Below are positions 34,432 through 43,486 of a stretch of DNA of 64,000 bases, piece by piece. The notes under the pieces are model-generated. The model did no database searches. It was not told the DNA's origin and worked only from the letters and a program-made list of their open reading frames with translations. This stretch comes from Ferruginibacter sp050611725 (GTDB lineage: Bacteria; Bacteroidota; Bacteroidia; Chitinophagales; Chitinophagaceae): positions 1,426,001 to 1,490,000 of the forward strand of contig NZ_JBODJB010000001.1 of assembly GCF_050611725.1 (NCBI RefSeq), in the 5' to 3' direction. The position numbers and the translations under genes were made by a program. Position 1 is the first letter of the stretch. Every line of letters begins with the position of its first letter.

Positions 34432-35346
34432 ATGAAAATATTAAAAACATCGATTTATTTTTTAGCACTGGCATTGTTGATCACTTCCTGCAGAAAGGAA
34501 GATGCGTTGGGTGACGTTAGTAATATCCCAGGCTTAGGTGGCGATACCTGGACACCTACCGCTATTGATCAGTGGATAAAAGATAATTATGTAACACCAC
34601 ATAATATCGACATAAAATATAAATGGAACCAGTTTACGGTTAATCAGATAGAGAAAAATGTAGTGCCGCCAAAAGAAGAAAAAGTAGTACCGGTTATGGC
34701 CGCAGTTCTTAATATATGGGCTAAACCCTACATTGAACAAATAGGGTTGATACCGTTCAACCAAATGGCTCCGAAATATTTTGTGTTGGCAGGAAGCTCT
34801 GCAGCGAATCCCGATGGAAGCGCTACTGTAGGTGTTGCAGGTGGAGGTAAACAAATAAGTTTATTTCAATTGAATTATTTTAAAAATAAATCTACACCGG
34901 GTTATGTGCCGGCAGATACTTCTTTGCAGAAAGATCTTTTCTTAACAGTGCATCATGAGTTCAGTCACATTTTTGATCAGTTGAAAAGAAGACCCGCTGA
35001 TTTTGATAAGATCACCCAAAGCGGTTATTCAAGCGATTGGATAAATATAACAGATGATGAAGCAAGACAAAATGGTTTTATCACTGCTTATGCATCAAGC
35101 GTATCAACAGAAGATTTTGCTGAAATGATTTCATTTATGATGGTATATGGCAAATCAGGCTGGGATAAACTGGTAGCAGGCATTGGCACCGATTTTCTTG
35201 GAACATTTTATCCAAATGAAGAAGCTCAGTCTTTATTACATGCAAAGGAAGCAGCTATCGTAAATTATTTCGATAAATCTTGGGGTATAGATTTTTATAG
35301 CCTTCAATCAAAAGTGAGAGCGGCTGTTGAAAATGAGTTCTATTAA
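34432..35346 (+). CDS. substrate-import-associated zinc metallohydrolase lipoprotein
   Basis: A 304-aa lipoprotein starting at ATG 34432; a TTG six bases earlier is in frame but unnecessary. The lipobox ITSC puts the lipid on Cys20, followed by R-K-E-D, an acidic pattern like the Bacteroidota lipoprotein export signal for surface display. HHEFSHIFDQ supplies HExxH (His175, Glu176, His179), and SVSTEDFAEMISFMMV carries a downstream Glu that could be the third zinc ligand. This matches the known family of HExxH lipoproteins encoded with SusC/SusD pairs. It probably cleaves peptide substrates at the surface before uptake. Confidence 0.88.
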   Translation: MKILKTSIYFLALALLITSCRKEDALGDVSNIPGLGGDTWTPTAIDQWIKDNYVTPHNIDIKYKWNQFTVNQIEKNVVPPKEEKVVPVMAAVLNIWAKPYIEQIGLIPFNQMAPKYFVLAGSSAANPDGSATVGVAGGGKQISLFQLNYFKNKSTPGYVPADTSLQKDLFLTVHHEFSHIFDQLKRRPADFDKITQSGYSSDWINITDDEARQNGFITAYASSVSTEDFAEMISFMMVYGKSGWDKLVAGIGTDFLGTFYPNEEAQSLLHAKEAAIVNYFDKSWGIDFYSLQSKVRAAVENEFY

Positions 35347-35406
35347 TAATAAAATGTTACAAATCGATCTTTCATGATCGGTTGAATAATTTATAAAAAA
35401 GTAAAC

Positions 35407-36726
35407 ATGAAGAAGTTTTTATTGTTTTTTCTAACCATCACAGTTTTGTTGTCTTCTTGTAAAAAAGAAGATGATTATATTTTTGATCAATCTCCTGATG
35501 AGAGGATCAATGCATCAATAGCAAAGTATAATGCATTGTTGACAGGAGCCGCAAACGGATGGAAAGCATACATCACTGTCGATAACGGTGAAGGAGCTAC
35601 TTATGCATTTTATTTCAGATTCAACAGCGACAATAGAGTAAAAATGGTATCGGACTTCGACACTACATCAGCTGTTACTTTACAAGAAAGTAGTTTCAGG
35701 ATCAGACAACAACAACAACCCACATTAATTTTCGATACCTACTCTTATGTTCATGTATTGGCAGATCCGAATGAGGCGAATGCAGGTGTGGTTGCCAATG
35801 TGAATGGTGGTGCAGTTGGGCAAGGTTTATTATCTGATTTTGAATTTATTTTCGACAGAGATAGCATTTCTGCCGATACATTAAAAATGGTCGGTAAAGT
35901 AAACGGTGCAAAACTTACGTTGATACGTGCAACCGAACCCGAAGCAACTATTTTTGAAAACGGACAATGGGATCTTGTTTCAAAATATTTCGATTACATA
36001 CTTACTTACTACAGAAGATTGATTATTGATGGAACATCTTACGATGTTAGATTTGATTCTCACAATCATGATATCAGTTTCGGATATCTTGATGGAGCAG
36101 GCGATTATCAGATAGCTACTACAAAATATTATAATACAACATCAGGCTTAACATTGACTGAGCCTTTCGTAAATGGATCAACTAATATTACTTCATTAAG
36201 CGTAGACAACTGGAACCCTGCAACAAATATTATTACAGTACGTTCAGGCGCTGCAACCGGAACAGTAGGAGAAACTATCTTGCCTTTAAAAGTAAATATA
36301 CCTGCTGCCGCCGCATGGTTGAAATATGCATCAGACAACTTTGGTTATTGGGCCAGTGTTGACGGGTTTCATGTAAACGGTGTAGATGATGCATATAATA
36401 TCAATTCAATAGCAGACTATTACTTTTTAGCCTATTTCCCTTCAGATTATTTTGGAACAACAACAGATGTATTCTGTCCGGTATTTTTCGATGGCTCAGG
36501 TCTATATCTTGATTATTATTCAAACATGTCCTATAGTTTCGACGCTGCAGGTATTGGTAAATTCAGGTTAAGAAGCTCTTCCGGTTTCCCTGCTAACGGT
36601 CCTGCAAGATTGACCAGAAATTTATTGGTACAAACACAAGGGTTCTATTTTGTACCTACAAGCGAAACTACTTACGATATGGTAAGTGCAAAGGATGGTA
36701 AAGCATGGTTAACTTGGTTCTTCTAA
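35407..36726 (+). CDS. DUF4302-type surface lipoprotein
   Basis: A 439-aa lipoprotein. The lipobox LLSSC places the lipid on Cys18, followed by KKEDD, a good match to the Bacteroidota surface-export signal. The mature protein begins with RINASIAKYNALLTGAANGWKAYI, the start typical of DUF4302 proteins, and continues as beta-rich sequence. No catalytic motif is visible. DUF4302 proteins regularly sit beside SusC/SusD and the HExxH lipoprotein, where they may bind substrate. It is 60 nt behind the metallohydrolase gene and 250 nt ahead of the second susC. Confidence 0.8.
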   Translation: MKKFLLFFLTITVLLSSCKKEDDYIFDQSPDERINASIAKYNALLTGAANGWKAYITVDNGEGATYAFYFRFNSDNRVKMVSDFDTTSAVTLQESSFRIRQQQQPTLIFDTYSYVHVLADPNEANAGVVANVNGGAVGQGLLSDFEFIFDRDSISADTLKMVGKVNGAKLTLIRATEPEATIFENGQWDLVSKYFDYILTYYRRLIIDGTSYDVRFDSHNHDISFGYLDGAGDYQIATTKYYNTTSGLTLTEPFVNGSTNITSLSVDNWNPATNIITVRSGAATGTVGETILPLKVNIPAAAAWLKYASDNFGYWASVDGFHVNGVDDAYNINSIADYYFLAYFPSDYFGTTTDVFCPVFFDGSGLYLDYYSNMSYSFDAAGIGKFRLRSSSGFPANGPARLTRNLLVQTQGFYFVPTSETTYDMVSAKDGKAWLTWFF

Positions 36727-36976
36727 ATAGAATATTTTTCAAACTTCAAAAAATAAACAGCATTGCTTGAATTTTTTGTAAGAATCCGTTTGTTTTATTA
36801 GTATTTGTTTTGACCGAATTAATTTTTTTTAGAACTTATTCTGAACATAAAGGTGTATTTGTTACACACTTTATCTTTCAATGCAGCATATAGTATAAAA
36901 CATTTGTCAAAGTATATTGTTCTTTTGTTAAATATTTCTTATTTTTAATTCACTATTGATAACATAAAACTAAGCT

Positions 36977-39900
36977 ATGAGAAAAATTACAGCAGTTTTG
37001 GCCGTGCTACTCTTCAGCACACTATCTGTCTTTTCCCAACAAAAAATTTCCGGGAAGGTTACAGATGCAAACGGAGCTCCGGTAGCGGGGATATCCGTTA
37101 AAATAAAAGGAACCAATATTGGTACAAGTACCGATAATAATGGTTCTTTTTCGTTAGAGGGAAAAAACGATGCAACCCTAGAATTTACAGGAATCGGTTT
37201 TGAGGCAAAATCAGTGAAAGCTTCCGATGCTATGGCTGTTAGCTTAGCGAAAGACACAAGAAGCATGAGCGAAGTAGTTGTAACCGGGGTAGGTTCTGCT
37301 ACAAGTAAAAGGAAGATTGCCATTGATGTAGCAACACTCTCTTCAAAAGATGTTTCTAAGAGCGTTGTAGGTAATGTTGAACAAGCGTTGGTAGGTAAAA
37401 TTGCCGGAGCAAACGTTCAATTCCTGAGCGGTACACCAGGCGCAGATCCTACAATACTTTTAAGGGGTCTAAATACCTTAAGTTATTCTCCACCATTAAT
37501 TATGCTTGACGGTATTGAAATCTCAAGCCTGAATGGTTTGGATCTTGCATCAGTTGACAGGGTGGAAGTTGTAAAAGGTGCAGCAGGTGGTATGTTGTAC
37601 GGTGCTCAAGGTGCTCAGGGTGTTATTCAGATATTTACCAAGAAAGGGGGTAAAAATAAAAAAATGGAGATCAATGTGCTTTCTCAAGTGAGTTCAGGAC
37701 AAATTATTTCTGATAAAGAAATTATCGCAAAACACCACTCTTTTGAAACAGATGCAGATGGATATATCACTCAAGGCGGTATAAGAATTGAACCAGATGA
37801 AACAGGTTCTTGGCCTAAAGGAGACTTCTTAACTACCGGATCAGACCCTAACGTTAAGAATGATAAAAATTATAAAGAGAAGACTTATGATCATTTAAAA
37901 CAAGCTTACAGAACAGCTTATACATTCAATAATTCAGTTAGTATTGCCGGTGGTGCTGATAAATCTGATTATGCCCTGACTGTATCTAACTATAATGAAC
38001 AGAATGTAATGAATAATAAGTATAACAGAACTAACATTACTGCTAACTTAGGATTTGATCTAGCTAAAGGTTTGACAATACGAAATAGTTTACAAACTAT
38101 ATTCACCGATGAAAATCTTGCAAGTGGTGATCCCGATCCGAGCATTGGCGCTACTGGTACAGAACGTTTCGGTATTCTTACCTCTTTCCCTTTCATCGAT
38201 TATTTAGCAAGAGATCCGAATGGTAAATTGGTAGTTAACCCACGTTCAGATGATCCGGGTACATTAAACCCATTATCTGAAAACGAATGGAGAGATAGAT
38301 CATCAAAAACAACAAGAATTGTAGAAAATTTCAACGTTAACTACAAATTCCCTCGCTTTGTTGAGTTGGATTACAAATATGGTGTTGAATTTAAAAATGT
38401 TGATGATAAGAGTCATTATTTCAACCAAGAATCTTCTTTACAAGCAAATATTGGTTATTGGGGCCCAACCCTTAAAGGTGCTATAACAAATACATATGGC
38501 AACTACAAACGTCAAAACTCTTTGGCAAGTATTTTTATTAAAACAGATTTTGAAAAAGATTTTAACATAAAAGCTCCAATCAAAACAGTAACACAAGTTG
38601 CTTATGACTGGAGAAGACAAGATACAAGAGAGTATTTTGCAAAAGGTACTGGTCTTCCTTCTTATCCTCCTTATAACATTGCTTCAGCAACTACAAGTGC
38701 AGGAGATTTTTATGAAACTTTCATTACTTACGGTGCTTTATTTAACCAAAGTATTGATTACAAGGATATGTTAGGTATTTCCGGAGGTTTTAGATCTGAC
38801 TTTTCTTCTAACTTTGGTTCTGGTCAAAAAGCTGCTACCTTCCCAAGAGGATCAATTTACTTCAGACCAACAGAAGCATGGAACTTAGGTAATGTTTTAG
38901 CAGAATGGAAATTAAGAGGTGCTTATGGTGAAGCGGGTATTCAACCGCTAGCATATAGTAACCAAAATACTTTGATCGTTGCCCAATTGGGTACCGCATC
39001 TACTCTAAGCACTAATTCAATCAGTGCAAATACAGCACTTCAGGTTGAAAGATCTAAAGAATTTGAAGTAGGTACAGATGTAATTTTCAAAACAAACTCT
39101 AAAAAAGCTTTCCAAAAAATAGCAGTTTCTTTCAGTTATTGGAACCGTAAAACAATCGGAGCATTACAATATCAAGAATTACCGTTGTCAACTGGTTTAG
39201 CTAAAAAATTAGATAACCTATCTGATATCGATTCAAAAGGTATTGATTTTACGATTGATGCAGATGTATTATCCACTCCTAAATTTACCTGGAACTTTGG
39301 CTACAGAATGGGTTCTACTAAGAGTGTAGCTACCAAAATTGCCGGTGGAGCAGATATTGTACAAGGTATATTCACTGTAAGACAAGGTCAACCTCTAGGT
39401 TTACTTAGCTTCCAGGCTCCTTTGAACAGCTTAGATCAATTAAGACCTGATGGTTCAAGATATATTGATGAAGCGGATAAAGGAAATTATGAAGTAGTAA
39501 ATGGTACAGTTGTTGATAAGACTACTAAAAAAGCTATCATGGGTGATGCTGATGATGCAAAATCGGTAGGTACTACTTTACCTAAATTTAAAGCTTCATT
39601 TATAAACGATTTCACTATTAATCAAAACCTGAATGTATCATTCCAATGGGATTGGAGCTACGGTGGTAAGATCTACAATGTAACTCGTCAATGGTTATAT
39701 CGTGATAGATTGTCTGCAGATTATGATGATCAAATTACGGTTAATGGAGAAACAGGAGCATTTCTTAACTACTACAATACATTGTACAATAGTGTATCTC
39801 CAAGTACTTGGTTTGTTGAAAATGCATCTTACTTAAGATTAAGAGATGTTTCAGTTTCTTACGACCTTAAAAATGCGTTAAATGTTAAATTCGCTAAAAG

Positions 39901-40096
39901 TCTTTCAGTATCTGTTTCAGGAAGAAATTTGGCAACTATTACCAAATACTCAGGTTTAGATGTTGAAGCAACTACCACTTCTGATGCACAAGGTAATGAA
40001 GCTCGTGATGGATACTCTGGTGCTATTAATGGAGCTGACTACTTTGCGGTACCAAATTTAAGATCATACCAAATCAGTTTAAGAGTTGGTTTTTAA
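36977..40096 (+). CDS. SusC/RagA-family TonB-linked outer-membrane transporter (second)
   Basis: 1039 aa. The signal peptide is MRKITAVLAVLLFSTLSVFSQ. A CarboxypepD-like domain (SGKVTDANGAPVAGISVKI) is followed by the TonB-box-like MSEVVVTGVG. The plug holds LLRGLNTLSYSPPLIMLDG and VDRVEVVKGAAGGMLYG, and the barrel ends YQISLRVGF. It is clearly distinct in sequence from the first SusC, so the two pairs probably take different ligands. The 250-bp gap upstream suggests its own promoter, but no perfect -7 box was found there (TATCTTTC is close). Confidence 0.96.
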   Translation: MRKITAVLAVLLFSTLSVFSQQKISGKVTDANGAPVAGISVKIKGTNIGTSTDNNGSFSLEGKNDATLEFTGIGFEAKSVKASDAMAVSLAKDTRSMSEVVVTGVGSATSKRKIAIDVATLSSKDVSKSVVGNVEQALVGKIAGANVQFLSGTPGADPTILLRGLNTLSYSPPLIMLDGIEISSLNGLDLASVDRVEVVKGAAGGMLYGAQGAQGVIQIFTKKGGKNKKMEINVLSQVSSGQIISDKEIIAKHHSFETDADGYITQGGIRIEPDETGSWPKGDFLTTGSDPNVKNDKNYKEKTYDHLKQAYRTAYTFNNSVSIAGGADKSDYALTVSNYNEQNVMNNKYNRTNITANLGFDLAKGLTIRNSLQTIFTDENLASGDPDPSIGATGTERFGILTSFPFIDYLARDPNGKLVVNPRSDDPGTLNPLSENEWRDRSSKTTRIVENFNVNYKFPRFVELDYKYGVEFKNVDDKSHYFNQESSLQANIGYWGPTLKGAITNTYGNYKRQNSLASIFIKTDFEKDFNIKAPIKTVTQVAYDWRRQDTREYFAKGTGLPSYPPYNIASATTSAGDFYETFITYGALFNQSIDYKDMLGISGGFRSDFSSNFGSGQKAATFPRGSIYFRPTEAWNLGNVLAEWKLRGAYGEAGIQPLAYSNQNTLIVAQLGTASTLSTNSISANTALQVERSKEFEVGTDVIFKTNSKKAFQKIAVSFSYWNRKTIGALQYQELPLSTGLAKKLDNLSDIDSKGIDFTIDADVLSTPKFTWNFGYRMGSTKSVATKIAGGADIVQGIFTVRQGQPLGLLSFQAPLNSLDQLRPDGSRYIDEADKGNYEVVNGTVVDKTTKKAIMGDADDAKSVGTTLPKFKASFINDFTINQNLNVSFQWDWSYGGKIYNVTRQWLYRDRLSADYDDQITVNGETGAFLNYYNTLYNSVSPSTWFVENASYLRLRDVSVSYDLKNALNVKFAKSLSVSVSGRNLATITKYSGLDVEATTTSDAQGNEARDGYSGAINGADYFAVPNLRSYQISLRVGF

Positions 40097-40114
40097 AAAA
40101 TTAAAATTTATATT

Positions 40115-41776
40115 ATGAAAAAAATATTTTTAAGTTTATTAGCCCTCAATCTGTTGGTATTTAGTGCTTGTAAAAAAACATCACTAGACCAAAAAGATCC
40201 TAACAACCCTACTCCGGGAGGATCGTTATCCACCGAGGGTGGTTTAACAGCCTTTGGTGCCGGTCTATTGCAACGCTCAATATTTGATGTGCCTAATTCT
40301 GGTAACTCAAACATCTTTGCAATTTCCATGACAACTCATAATCTTTTGGGAGATGAAGGTTTTGTTCCTTACGGTAACTTTGGTTGGAGATGGATCAATC
40401 AGGTATACAAAGTAACATTACCTAACTCTACGGTTATCACTAACCCATTCGGTGTTACACAGCAAGAATCTATGCAGGGCTTTAATAACAGAGCTTCGGG
40501 TGATAGAAATGGATTCTTCTATGAGTGGACTGCTTGCTACTTGTTTATTAGCCAAGCTAATACAATGTTGGCCTCTGCAGAAACAGCTACTCTAACAGGT
40601 GATGCAGATGCAAAAAGAGCCACTTTTAAAGCATTTGCTTATTGGTGGAAAGGTTTGTGTTACTCACGTATTGGATCTATGTATTTGGCAGGTTTAATTT
40701 ATGATGATGCCAACGTAAACAATAATTATGTTGATCACAATGCAATTATTGTAGAAGCAAACAGAAACTTTGATCTTTGTAAAGCAGAATTAGATAAACT
40801 TCCTGCTGATGGAGATGATACGTATGATGGATTGATGGAACAGTTGATATTAACTTTCAATGACAATCTGAATGTTGTATCTCCTGCAATGTGGAAACGT
40901 GCTATCAACACATACAAAGCTCGTAACCTGTTGGTAAATAAAAAAACTGCTGATATGACTTCTGCAGATTGGCAGGCAATTATTGATTTGGCTACTGATG
41001 GAATTAAAGCTACAGATAACATTTTCAAATTTGGTATGACTCCTGATGGAAACAACGACCTTTCTAACGGTTGGATGCACCCACAAGGTTTCAGTAGCCC
41101 ATTTGTACAATATGAATTTGTAAGTGAAAGACTTGTTCAGGATTTTAAACCAGGTGATGCAAGATTTACCAAAGGTATCCTTGAGTTGCCTTATCCTCCT
41201 GCAGAAGATGCTACTTACGGGTTGAGTGCTTTTGCAAATATCAGGGATAGAGGTCTTCAGTTCGGTACACGTTGGGCATTTGTTCCTGTAGAAGATGGTG
41301 GTCTTTGGACAAGCGGCGCAACCAATGCAGGTGTTTCACCTTTTGGTTGTACCTACGAAGAAAATGCTTTAATGTTGGCTGAAGCTTATATCAATAAATC
41401 ACAAATCGAGACAGGCCTAGGTTATATAGATGCTGTTAGAGATTTTCAAGCCTCAGGCTTGGCACATGTTGCTGGTACATCTCTTAACCTTACACAGGCT
41501 AAAGAAGAATTGCGCAAAGAAAGAAGAATTGGTCTTGCCACCCGTGGTACCGCATTCTTCGATGCAAGAAGATGGGGTGTAACTGCTCCTGCAACAAGTG
41601 GTGGTGGTAGAGCAGGTGCAATAGTTTATGTGCCAAAATCTGTAGCTGGTACCTCTGTTGATACTCCTCTTTCATGTTTTATGGAATATAATTATATGGA
41701 TTATTGGGATGTACCTCAAAATGAGATAGATTTCAATCCACCTGCAGCAGGTTCTGCACCGGTTGCAAATCCATAA
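40115..41776 (+). CDS. SusD/RagB-family surface lipoprotein (second)
   Basis: A 553-aa lipoprotein partner of the second SusC, which ends 18 nt upstream. The lipobox is FSAC at about residue 18. SusD-type helices include FYEWTACYLFISQANTMLA and AYWWKGLCYSRIGSM, and the C-terminal ELRKERRIGLATRGTAFFDA-RRWG block corresponds to the usual 'ERRxxxxxEGxRWxDxRRWG' of SusD. It is followed by a strong hairpin terminator, the end of the uptake locus. Confidence 0.93.
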   Translation: MKKIFLSLLALNLLVFSACKKTSLDQKDPNNPTPGGSLSTEGGLTAFGAGLLQRSIFDVPNSGNSNIFAISMTTHNLLGDEGFVPYGNFGWRWINQVYKVTLPNSTVITNPFGVTQQESMQGFNNRASGDRNGFFYEWTACYLFISQANTMLASAETATLTGDADAKRATFKAFAYWWKGLCYSRIGSMYLAGLIYDDANVNNNYVDHNAIIVEANRNFDLCKAELDKLPADGDDTYDGLMEQLILTFNDNLNVVSPAMWKRAINTYKARNLLVNKKTADMTSADWQAIIDLATDGIKATDNIFKFGMTPDGNNDLSNGWMHPQGFSSPFVQYEFVSERLVQDFKPGDARFTKGILELPYPPAEDATYGLSAFANIRDRGLQFGTRWAFVPVEDGGLWTSGATNAGVSPFGCTYEENALMLAEAYINKSQIETGLGYIDAVRDFQASGLAHVAGTSLNLTQAKEELRKERRIGLATRGTAFFDARRWGVTAPATSGGGRAGAIVYVPKSVAGTSVDTPLSCFMEYNYMDYWDVPQNEIDFNPPAAGSAPVANP

Positions 41777-41795
41777 TCTTGTTCATATTTTTTAT

Positions 41796-41830
41796 AAAAC
41801 TGCCGCTGAATCAGCGGCAGTTTTATTTTT
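41796..41830 (+). terminator. terminator of the SusC/SusD locus
   Basis: AAAACTGCCGCTG pairs with CAGCGGCAGTTTT around AAT, a perfect 13-bp stem. Confidence 0.93.
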
Positions 41831-41857
41831 ACAACTACTTCCAACTTATTTTAATAT

Positions 41858-41865
41858 TACCTTTG
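41858..41865 (+). promoter_or_regulatory. -7 promoter box of the DUF3467 gene
   Basis: TACCTTTG, perfect consensus, 14 nt before ATG 41880. Confidence 0.7.
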
Positions 41866-41879
41866 TAAAAAAAAATTAC

Positions 41880-42194
41880 ATGAGCAATAAAGTAGAACAA
41901 CCCAATCAATTGAATATTGAAATTGACGAAAAAATTTCAGAAGGCGAATATGCTAACCTTGCAATCATCACTCATAGTCATGCAGAGTTTGTAGTAGATT
42001 TCGTGAACGTGATGCCCGGTACTCCTAAAAGCAAAGTAAAAAGTAGGATCATACTTACACCGTTTCATGCAAAACGTTTTATGAAGGCAATGATAGAAAA
42101 TGTCAAAAAGTTTGAAGCATCAAACGGAACAATACAAGATATGGAGCAGGTTGAAATTCCGTTTACCTTTGGTGGACCCACTGCTCAGGCTTAG
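41880..42194 (+). CDS. DUF3467 protein
   Basis: A 104-aa cytoplasmic protein. The start at ATG 41880 is chosen because a terminator and a perfect -7 box lie between it and the longer frame. EGEYANLAIITHSHAEFVVD, followed by a block with MPGTPKSKVKSRIILTP and HAKRFMKAM, is the DUF3467 signature. The family is widespread in Bacteroidota, is often near RNA polymerase genes elsewhere, and its function is unknown. Here it is a single gene. Confidence 0.88.
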   Translation: MSNKVEQPNQLNIEIDEKISEGEYANLAIITHSHAEFVVDFVNVMPGTPKSKVKSRIILTPFHAKRFMKAMIENVKKFEASNGTIQDMEQVEIPFTFGGPTAQA

Positions 42195-42200
42195 TATTCG

Positions 42201-42220
42201 TTAGTTCTTAGTTTTTAGTT
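42201..42220. repeat. left copy of inverted repeat flanking the four-helix-bundle gene
   Basis: TTAGTTCTTAGTTTTTAGTT. Its reverse complement recurs, 19 of 20 bases, at 42694-42712 on the other side of the gene. Confidence 0.85.
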
Positions 42221-42266
42221 CATAGTTAGGAGTAAAATGTGAGATGAGTTTTTATAGAGCAAACTT

Positions 42267-42662
42267 TTATTTTTCTTTAAATTTTTGCCCTCTGAAATCT
42301 GATTTCCTGAGATAGATAATTAAAGTGTTTATCATTTTACAAATCTCATCAATAATTTCGAATAATATTTTCAGAGTTTCTTTTGTGATATAATTTTTAT
42401 CAAATGCTCTATAGAGTTGTGATTTACACTCTAATGCGGAAGCATTTGAATATGTTAGAAAATTTATAAACTCTTTATTACCCATTCTTCCAAAACCCTC
42501 TGCTATATTATCCATTACAGAGCCTGATGATCTGTTGATTTGATCAATCAAAGCAAAGTCTTTTGCAAATTTTCCGATAGAAGTCAATCCAAATATTTCC
42601 TTACAAAGCAATCTTGCTTTTTGCCAAACTTTCAAATCCTCAAAGCATTGTATTGATGCCAT
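42267..42662 (-). CDS. four-helix-bundle protein (23S rRNA intervening-sequence family)
   Basis: A 131-aa protein. CFEDLKVWQKARLLCKEIF and DQINRSSGSVMDNIAEGFGR are the signature of the S23/IVS four-helix-bundle family, first seen inside spirochaete 23S rRNA genes and common as free-standing genes in Bacteroidota. The biochemical role is unknown. The gene is bracketed by an inverted repeat of about 19-20 bp, and no rRNA is nearby, so it looks like a small mobile cassette. Confidence 0.9.
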   Translation of the reverse strand: MASIQCFEDLKVWQKARLLCKEIFGLTSIGKFAKDFALIDQINRSSGSVMDNIAEGFGRMGNKEFINFLTYSNASALECKSQLYRAFDKNYITKETLKILFEIIDEICKMINTLIIYLRKSDFRGQKFKEK

Positions 42663-42686
42663 ATATTTTACCCTTTAAATTATTTT

Positions 42687-42712
42687 AACTAAGAACTAAA
42701 AACTAAGAACTA
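42687..42712. repeat. right copy of the repeat, overlapping the radC stop
   Basis: A 26-bp repeat with core AACTAAAAACTAAGAACTA at 42694-42712. The last three bases form the radC stop codon (TAG on the minus strand). A direct copy with 24 of 25 bases matching stands before rplY at 44463-44487. Confidence 0.85.
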
Positions 42713-43411
42713 CAGGTTCCCATCATCCGCAAAACTGTAATACCCATCCTCACTAACAATAATGTGATCTATAACTTTTATGTCGATAAATTTTGCCGCT
42801 TCTTTTATTTTATGTGTAAGATCTTTATCAGCCTGACTTGGGAGTAAATTTCCTGAAGGATGATTGTGACAAAGTATGATTGAAGTAGCTGAATTATCTA
42901 AAGCTTTTTTTAATATTACTCTTGGATCAGCAACAGTTCCGGTAATACCGCCCTTGCTTAATATCTCAAAATGATTTATTCTATTTGCCTGATTTAAAAA
43001 GAGTACCGCAAATACTTCAAAACTGAAGTCTTTAATAATGGCTCGTAAGTATTCAGCAACATCATTACTTGTTTTAACGACTTTTTTTTCTAATGCCGCA
43101 GTTGCTTGTCTTCTTCTACCCAACTCTAATGCCGCCGTTATTATTATTGCCTTTGCTTCGCCGATGCCCTTGATCTTTTTCAGATCACCAATAGATAACC
43201 TGCCAAGTTCATTTAAGTTGTTTTGACCCAGTTGAAGGATCTCTCTGGCAAGCTCAACTGCCGATTTTTCCTTACTTCCATTATTGATAAGAATTGCAAG
43301 TAATTCGGCATTGCTCAATGTAGCTGCACCTTTTAACGATAATTTTTCTCTGGGTCTGTCATCTTCCGCCCAATTTTTTATCGAAGTGGATGCTTTGTTG
43401 AAATTTTCCAT
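42710..43411 (-). CDS. radC: RadC-family JAB/MPN protein
   Basis: A 233-aa protein. An N-terminal UPF0758 helical region includes the helix-hairpin-helix-like SIGDLKKIKGIGEAKA. The C-terminal JAB1/MPN+ zinc hydrolase-like domain shows ILCHNHPSGNLLPSQAD, the H-x-H-(7)-D metal motif. Despite the name, a DNA-repair role is doubtful for the family. It is divergent from prs with a 75-bp shared spacer. Its stop codon is formed by a dispersed repeat. Confidence 0.93.
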   Translation of the reverse strand: MENFNKASTSIKNWAEDDRPREKLSLKGAATLSNAELLAILINNGSKEKSAVELAREILQLGQNNLNELGRLSIGDLKKIKGIGEAKAIIITAALELGRRRQATAALEKKVVKTSNDVAEYLRAIIKDFSFEVFAVLFLNQANRINHFEILSKGGITGTVADPRVILKKALDNSATSIILCHNHPSGNLLPSQADKDLTHKIKEAAKFIDIKVIDHIIVSEDGYYSFADDGNL

Positions 43412-43442
43412 TATATATTTTTTATCCTCTGTTATTAAAGTT

Positions 43443-43450
43443 TAGTTTTG
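43443..43450 (+). promoter_or_regulatory. -7 promoter box of prs
   Basis: TAGTTTTG, perfect TAnnTTTG, 36 nt before ATG 43487. It rules out a TTG-started longer frame that overlaps the box. Confidence 0.65.
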
Positions 43451-43486
43451 CAAAAGTTTCCACCACCATCATCAACAAAATTCAAA

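Noticed and set aside
36727..36976. A gene in the 250-bp gap before the second SusC
   Set aside because: Only AT-rich sequence with scattered stops; near-consensus promoter words (TATCTTTC, TGTATTTG) but no credible frame.
42201..42712. An insertion sequence
   Set aside because: The inverted repeat encloses only the four-helix-bundle gene; there is no transposase and no target-site duplication that I can see.
43448..43486. Longer N-terminus for prs from a TTG
   Set aside because: The extra codons overlap a perfect -7 promoter box; ATG 43487 gives the normal family length.
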